A stretch of DNA of 13,432 nt from Phoronis ovalis. Lineage: Eukaryota; Phoronida; Phoronidae. The DNA lies in the NCBI GenBank assembly GCA_028565635.1, contig JAOXYB010038240.1, forward strand, positions 1-13,432, given 5' to 3'. Shown here one piece after another: positions 11,901 through 13,432 of the stretch; the stretch's first letter is position 1; each line of letters starts with the position of its first letter. Both the position numbers and the translations under genes were made by a program. The notes under the pieces were generated by a model. It did not search any database. It was not told the DNA's origin and saw nothing but the letters and a program-made list of their open reading frames with translations.

Positions 11901-12025
11901 CCAAGTTTGAAAATGTTGACCATGTGATTTTGCTTACAGGTGATGTGGAAGAACAAATATGTCCCATAATCTTAGAATTGACAGGTCCAGATAGCATTGA
12001 TGATCTACGCACAGAAGCAGTGGCA
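5946..12025 (+). CDS. PPP4R1: PPP4R1 orthologue, 5' part: join(5946-5952, 6037-6081, 8530-8635, 11175-11281, 11439-11648, 11940-12025)
   Basis: Six coding exons give the first 187 residues of serine/threonine-protein phosphatase 4 regulatory subunit 1, a HEAT-repeat scaffold that binds the PP4 catalytic subunit and directs it to substrates; the human protein has about 950 residues. The product starts MADIPFYQDDIEEGL, an acidic N terminus like the family's. An acidic Ser-rich segment follows, then the LTPLQKLERYMESENIF and RQMVAR motifs. HEAT-type helices follow: EPSVRSELMEQVPHI, the FVLPMIVRYL plus NNQVRKTSQAALLVLLEQEL pair, and ICPIILELTGPDS...TEAVA. All junction phases agree (1,1,2,1,1,0). 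The order and sequence follow vertebrate PPP4R1 closely. The remaining HEAT repeats and C terminus lie past the window. Confidence 0.93.
6037..6081 (+). CDS. PPP4R1: PPP4R1 coding exon 2 (acidic N terminus)
   Basis: This 45-base exon lies between TTATTTCAG (ending at 6036) and GTAAGT (6082). It encodes IPFYQDDIEEGLDD plus split codons at both ends. Intron 1 (5953-6036) is only 84 bases. The exon is rich in Asp and Glu, as is the same segment in other animals. Confidence 0.88.
6082..8529 (+). other. PPP4R1 intron 2
   Basis: This 2448-base phase 1 intron runs from GTAAGT to TTTTTGTAG. It hosts the unrecognised open frame at 7346-7888. It also has an inverted pair of nuclear-receptor-like half sites with a 2-base gap (AGGTCA TG TGACCC, 6383-6396) and a CCATGG-containing stretch at 6481-6511 that resembles 86-115. 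The rest is AT-rich with nothing recognised. Confidence 0.8.
7346..7888 (+). CDS. Unrecognised hydrophobic ORF of 180 codons inside PPP4R1 intron 2
   Basis: I do not recognise this protein. The frame is open from 7262 to the TAA at 7886-7888, about 209 codons, of which 180 follow the first ATG. That is much longer than expected by chance in DNA this AT-rich, where stops should fall about every 13 codons. The product has several hydrophobic stretches (about residues 22-54, 59-76, 113-120 with 128-138, and 156-177), a basic C-terminal end, and many Ile, Leu, Tyr and Cys. It could be a small multi-pass or tail-anchored membrane protein. There is no signal of a promoter, splice sites or poly(A) site of its own. 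It may be a nested intronless gene, a decayed retrocopy, an unrecognised exon or a chance frame. Confidence 0.25.
   Translation: MRLYERGSAKGLCLKVSEGKLSSLFHAIIIYFDILYTNIVSYILVKCFVIKILLKAQDVYLYLFNSLLASVYLVVSGRALLWSTVYGKMYCRMLSKCAPNVMPIYINKPEHPELLLPMILNITRYTRWLLLICQQVIIKCPMYLRKTNHDRYYTKIVLSTISLITAGILYCQFAKLLNTK
8530..8635 (+). CDS. PPP4R1: PPP4R1 coding exon 3
   Basis: This 106-base exon begins after TTTTTGTAG and ends at a GTAAGC donor (8636). It encodes CDNDMVSYGSSSPDD and then FLTPLQKLERYMESENIFT plus a split Arg codon. The LTPL...L..Y..SENIF pattern is a strong PPP4R1 signature at the start of the HEAT region. The same bases also read open past the donor in another frame (8533-8805), which has no homology and is discarded. 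Confidence 0.92.
9253..9603 (+). other. Open frame of uncertain meaning in intron 3
   Basis: The frame is open from just after a TAA at 9250-9252 to the TGA ending at 9603. It encodes a mixed hydrophobic and polar sequence with a KCKACSK segment and no ATG near its start; the first internal ATG comes late. A TGTAG before 9271 could act as a 3' splice site. I recognise no domain. Frames of this length are expected occasionally by chance in a window this size. Confidence 0.12.
10564..10672. mobile_element. piggyBac-like MITE (TTAA-bounded, about 101 bases)
   Basis: ATTAACCCCAT (10563-10573) and ATGGGGTTAAT (10663-10673) are perfect 11-base reverse complements. Read as an element, CCCCAT...ATGGGG is flanked on both sides by TTAA (10564-10567 and 10669-10672). 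That is the target duplication typical of piggyBac transposons, whose ends usually start with CCC. The interior has sub-terminal palindromes, including a perfect AGGTCATGACCT (10647-10658), and no coding capacity. It is therefore a non-autonomous copy. The short length makes the class assignment probable rather than certain. Confidence 0.65.
11175..11281 (+). CDS. PPP4R1: PPP4R1 coding exon 4
   Basis: This 107-base exon lies between ATTACAG and GTAAGT. It encodes the end of a split Arg codon, then QMVARGILDTLRAVGTSEEE and CEGVLQAMARLSEDL, and leaves one G. RQMVAR.LLDTLR is conserved in PPP4R1, and the segment forms early HEAT-type helices. Confidence 0.93.
11282..11438 (+). other. PPP4R1 intron 4 with in-frame alternative 3' splice sites
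   Basis: This 157-base intron ends at TGTTTTAG (11438). Upstream AGs at 11386-11387 (after a T-rich run, TTTTTTCTGAAG) and 11404-11405 (ATGCAG) are in the same phase, and the sequence from them to the exon is free of stops. Use of either would add 17 or 11 residues. The 11438 site is preferred because it joins SEDL directly to EPSVR, as in the family. Confidence 0.8.
11439..11648 (+). CDS. PPP4R1: PPP4R1 coding exon 5 (HEAT repeats)
   Basis: This 210-base exon encodes PSVRSELMEQVPHITMYCQ, a variable ENKHIQAFDEAVPK stretch, and the helical pair FVLPMIVRYLTD and NNQVRKTSQAALLVLLEQEL. The Asn-Gln-Val-Arg-Lys turn followed by an Ala/Leu-rich helix is typical of a HEAT repeat. This is the best conserved segment of the gene in the window. 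The donor is GTTAGC (11649), weaker than the others but required by phase and homology. Confidence 0.95.
11649..11939 (+). other. PPP4R1 intron 5
   Basis: This 291-base phase 1 intron starts with a non-optimal GTTAGC donor and ends with TTGCTTACAG. Its last 58 bases are open in frame with exon 6, which is why a longer frame (from 11882) appears there. Nothing else was recognised. Confidence 0.8.
11940..12025 (+). CDS. PPP4R1: PPP4R1 coding exon 6
   Basis: This 86-base exon encodes (G)DVEEQICPIILELTGPDS and IDDLRTEAVA, ending in phase 0 at a GTGAGT donor (12026). Family members continue with a Met-Cys-Lys-Met type helix, which should begin the next exon outside the window. Confidence 0.93.
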
Positions 12026-13432
12026 GTGAGTATACCTTTGGAATGTTGTCTATTTAAATTTTTAAGGGTAGCTATTTTGTCATTGTTGCTAGAACAACCC
12101 TGATCAGCAGATTGTTAGAATTGAGTCTGACGGTTCATGTATTTATTTTTAATTGGAGATTTCAGTTTGTTTCCTGTAACAAGTATTGGTGACTGTATGA
12201 AAGACATGGGTAGTGAGATGTTATTTCAATGTCACCTTACTACCCTGCCTTTCGCATAGTGCCCATTTTATGCGTCTAATCTGTGCCATGACATACAAGT
12301 TGATAACTGGATTATGGCATTTGAATTGAAATGTCAACTGCTTGCAAGTGAACCATTCTGTATTAAGGGTTACTTACTGATGAGATTATATTTTGTAATA
12401 TGTAACCTGTGAGACATCAAAAGGTGAGAAGCCACAAATCTTGTAAGCTGATTGCCTGGGTTGTTATAGCTGGAATGTTGTAGTTACTCAATAAGTGGCC
12501 TATCACAGCCAGCTATGATGAGCCTGGTCAGTTAGTATAGCAACAGTCTTCTGAACTCGGATGCATGCAGAATAATAGAAATTGCTGTTTGCTGGGGTCC
12601 AAGAGGTTGGGATGTGCTGCTAACATGATCATATCACAGCCTGCTTGGATAACCAGTCGGGAGCATGTACTTGCAGTGCCCACTTTGTGGTTGAGATCAC
12701 TTGTTTGATATACATTGAAAATTACAAAGTAATTTAACTTTTAAGCAATAAGTTACTGTGTAATTTATATTATATGTGAAAGGGATTTAAACACAACTTG
12801 GCATTTTTTGCAGCATTCAAAGAATGAAATATTTGTTTAATAAATATGACCTTTTGGTACTTAGTAAGTTTTTTATGCTGTAGTCTTTGTTGTTTCCACC
12901 AGGTGTCATCCACACTGATGATACCCAGTCATGATAAAATTAGAAGCTTTTGTTTGTAATCTTTACAATTTTATTTCCTAATTGATTACATTATGCTATA
13001 TTTGACAGCACCTGTACCCTTTTACAATCTACAAGGATTTGTCATGGAGTGGTTTTTGTGGTTTGATAAAACATTTCTGTTGTGTGACAATCATTATCCA
13101 AGCTATACAAATAAAAGGTGTGGAAATTTGGCTTTAGCAAGCATTCATAATTGGTGTGACAGGAATTTTGTGTGCATGTGTTTAGTAATTACCCTAAATG
13201 TCAAACCAGACAATGAAACTGATATCTGAAGAAAGGTCGAACTAGAACTTGTCATGACCTTTGCTTTTCCCAGAGTGTTAGTGCCAGTATGATTCAGTCT
13301 TGGCTTCATTGTGGAACTTTTCTGTGATAGCTGGATATGAGGACCAAACTTTGCATATTGCAATGAAGGAATTACAATATCAGTATGTAGTACATCTACC
13401 TAGGACAACCCCCATAGGAGAAATGCGGTATG
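12026..13432 (+). other. PPP4R1 intron 6 (partial)
   Basis: The GTGAGT donor opens an intron that runs past the end of the window. I looked for a continuation of the HEAT region (helices after TEAVA) in all forward frames and found none. Short frames at 12993-13229 (plus) and 13145-13363 (minus) lack recognisable content. No bounded repeat or RNA gene was seen. Confidence 0.75.

Noticed and set aside
12420-12700. Possible SINE or tRNA-like stretch (GGTTGGGATG, GTTATAGCTGG)
   Set aside because: No A-box and B-box pair at proper spacing, no poly-A tail and no flanking duplication could be found.
12993-13229. 78-codon forward frame tested as the next PPP4R1 exon
   Set aside because: The sequence does not continue the HEAT region after TEAVA and the frame has no supporting splice pair.

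Overview
The window is nuclear DNA from an invertebrate-like metazoan. It is AT-rich, its genes are split into short exons of about 45 to 210 bases by GT-AG introns, and the encoded proteins are clear orthologues of animal genes. CpG is scarce except in one promoter, which suggests a mosaically methylated genome. The sequence alone does not fix the phylum. No bacterial, viral, tRNA, rRNA or CRISPR feature was seen.

Layout: (1) 1-1027 is intron or unassigned sequence. (2) 1028-2467 holds the last three coding exons of an RSPRY1 orthologue (SPRY plus C-terminal RING finger, a probable E3 ubiquitin ligase), followed by a 3' UTR with a candidate poly(A) signal at 2887. (3) About 2900-5750 is intergenic and repeat-bearing. 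It contains a poly-C tract and 14-base duplication (4905-4946) and a roughly 409-base MITE-like element (5081-5489) with G-rich inverted ends, a 9-base flanking duplication and an internal GGATT ladder. (4) About 5800-5945 is a CpG-enriched promoter with three CCAAT boxes and an E2F-like site. (5) 5946-12025 holds the first six coding exons of a PPP4R1 orthologue (regulatory subunit 1 of protein phosphatase 4, a HEAT-repeat protein). Its next exon lies beyond the window.

All splice junctions proposed for the two genes keep reading frame and reproduce the order of family motifs. That is the strongest evidence in the window. The genes lie head to tail on the + strand, and nothing in the sequence says they work together: one is a ubiquitin-ligase-type protein and the other a phosphatase scaffold.

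The PPP4R1 introns contain two further items of interest. Intron 2 has an unusually long open frame (209 codons open, 180 from the first ATG) for a hydrophobic protein I do not recognise. Intron 3 has a 109-base piggyBac-like MITE bounded by TTAA. I did not find evidence of an exciting new multi-gene system. The best leads are the unrecognised intronic frame and the G-tract element.
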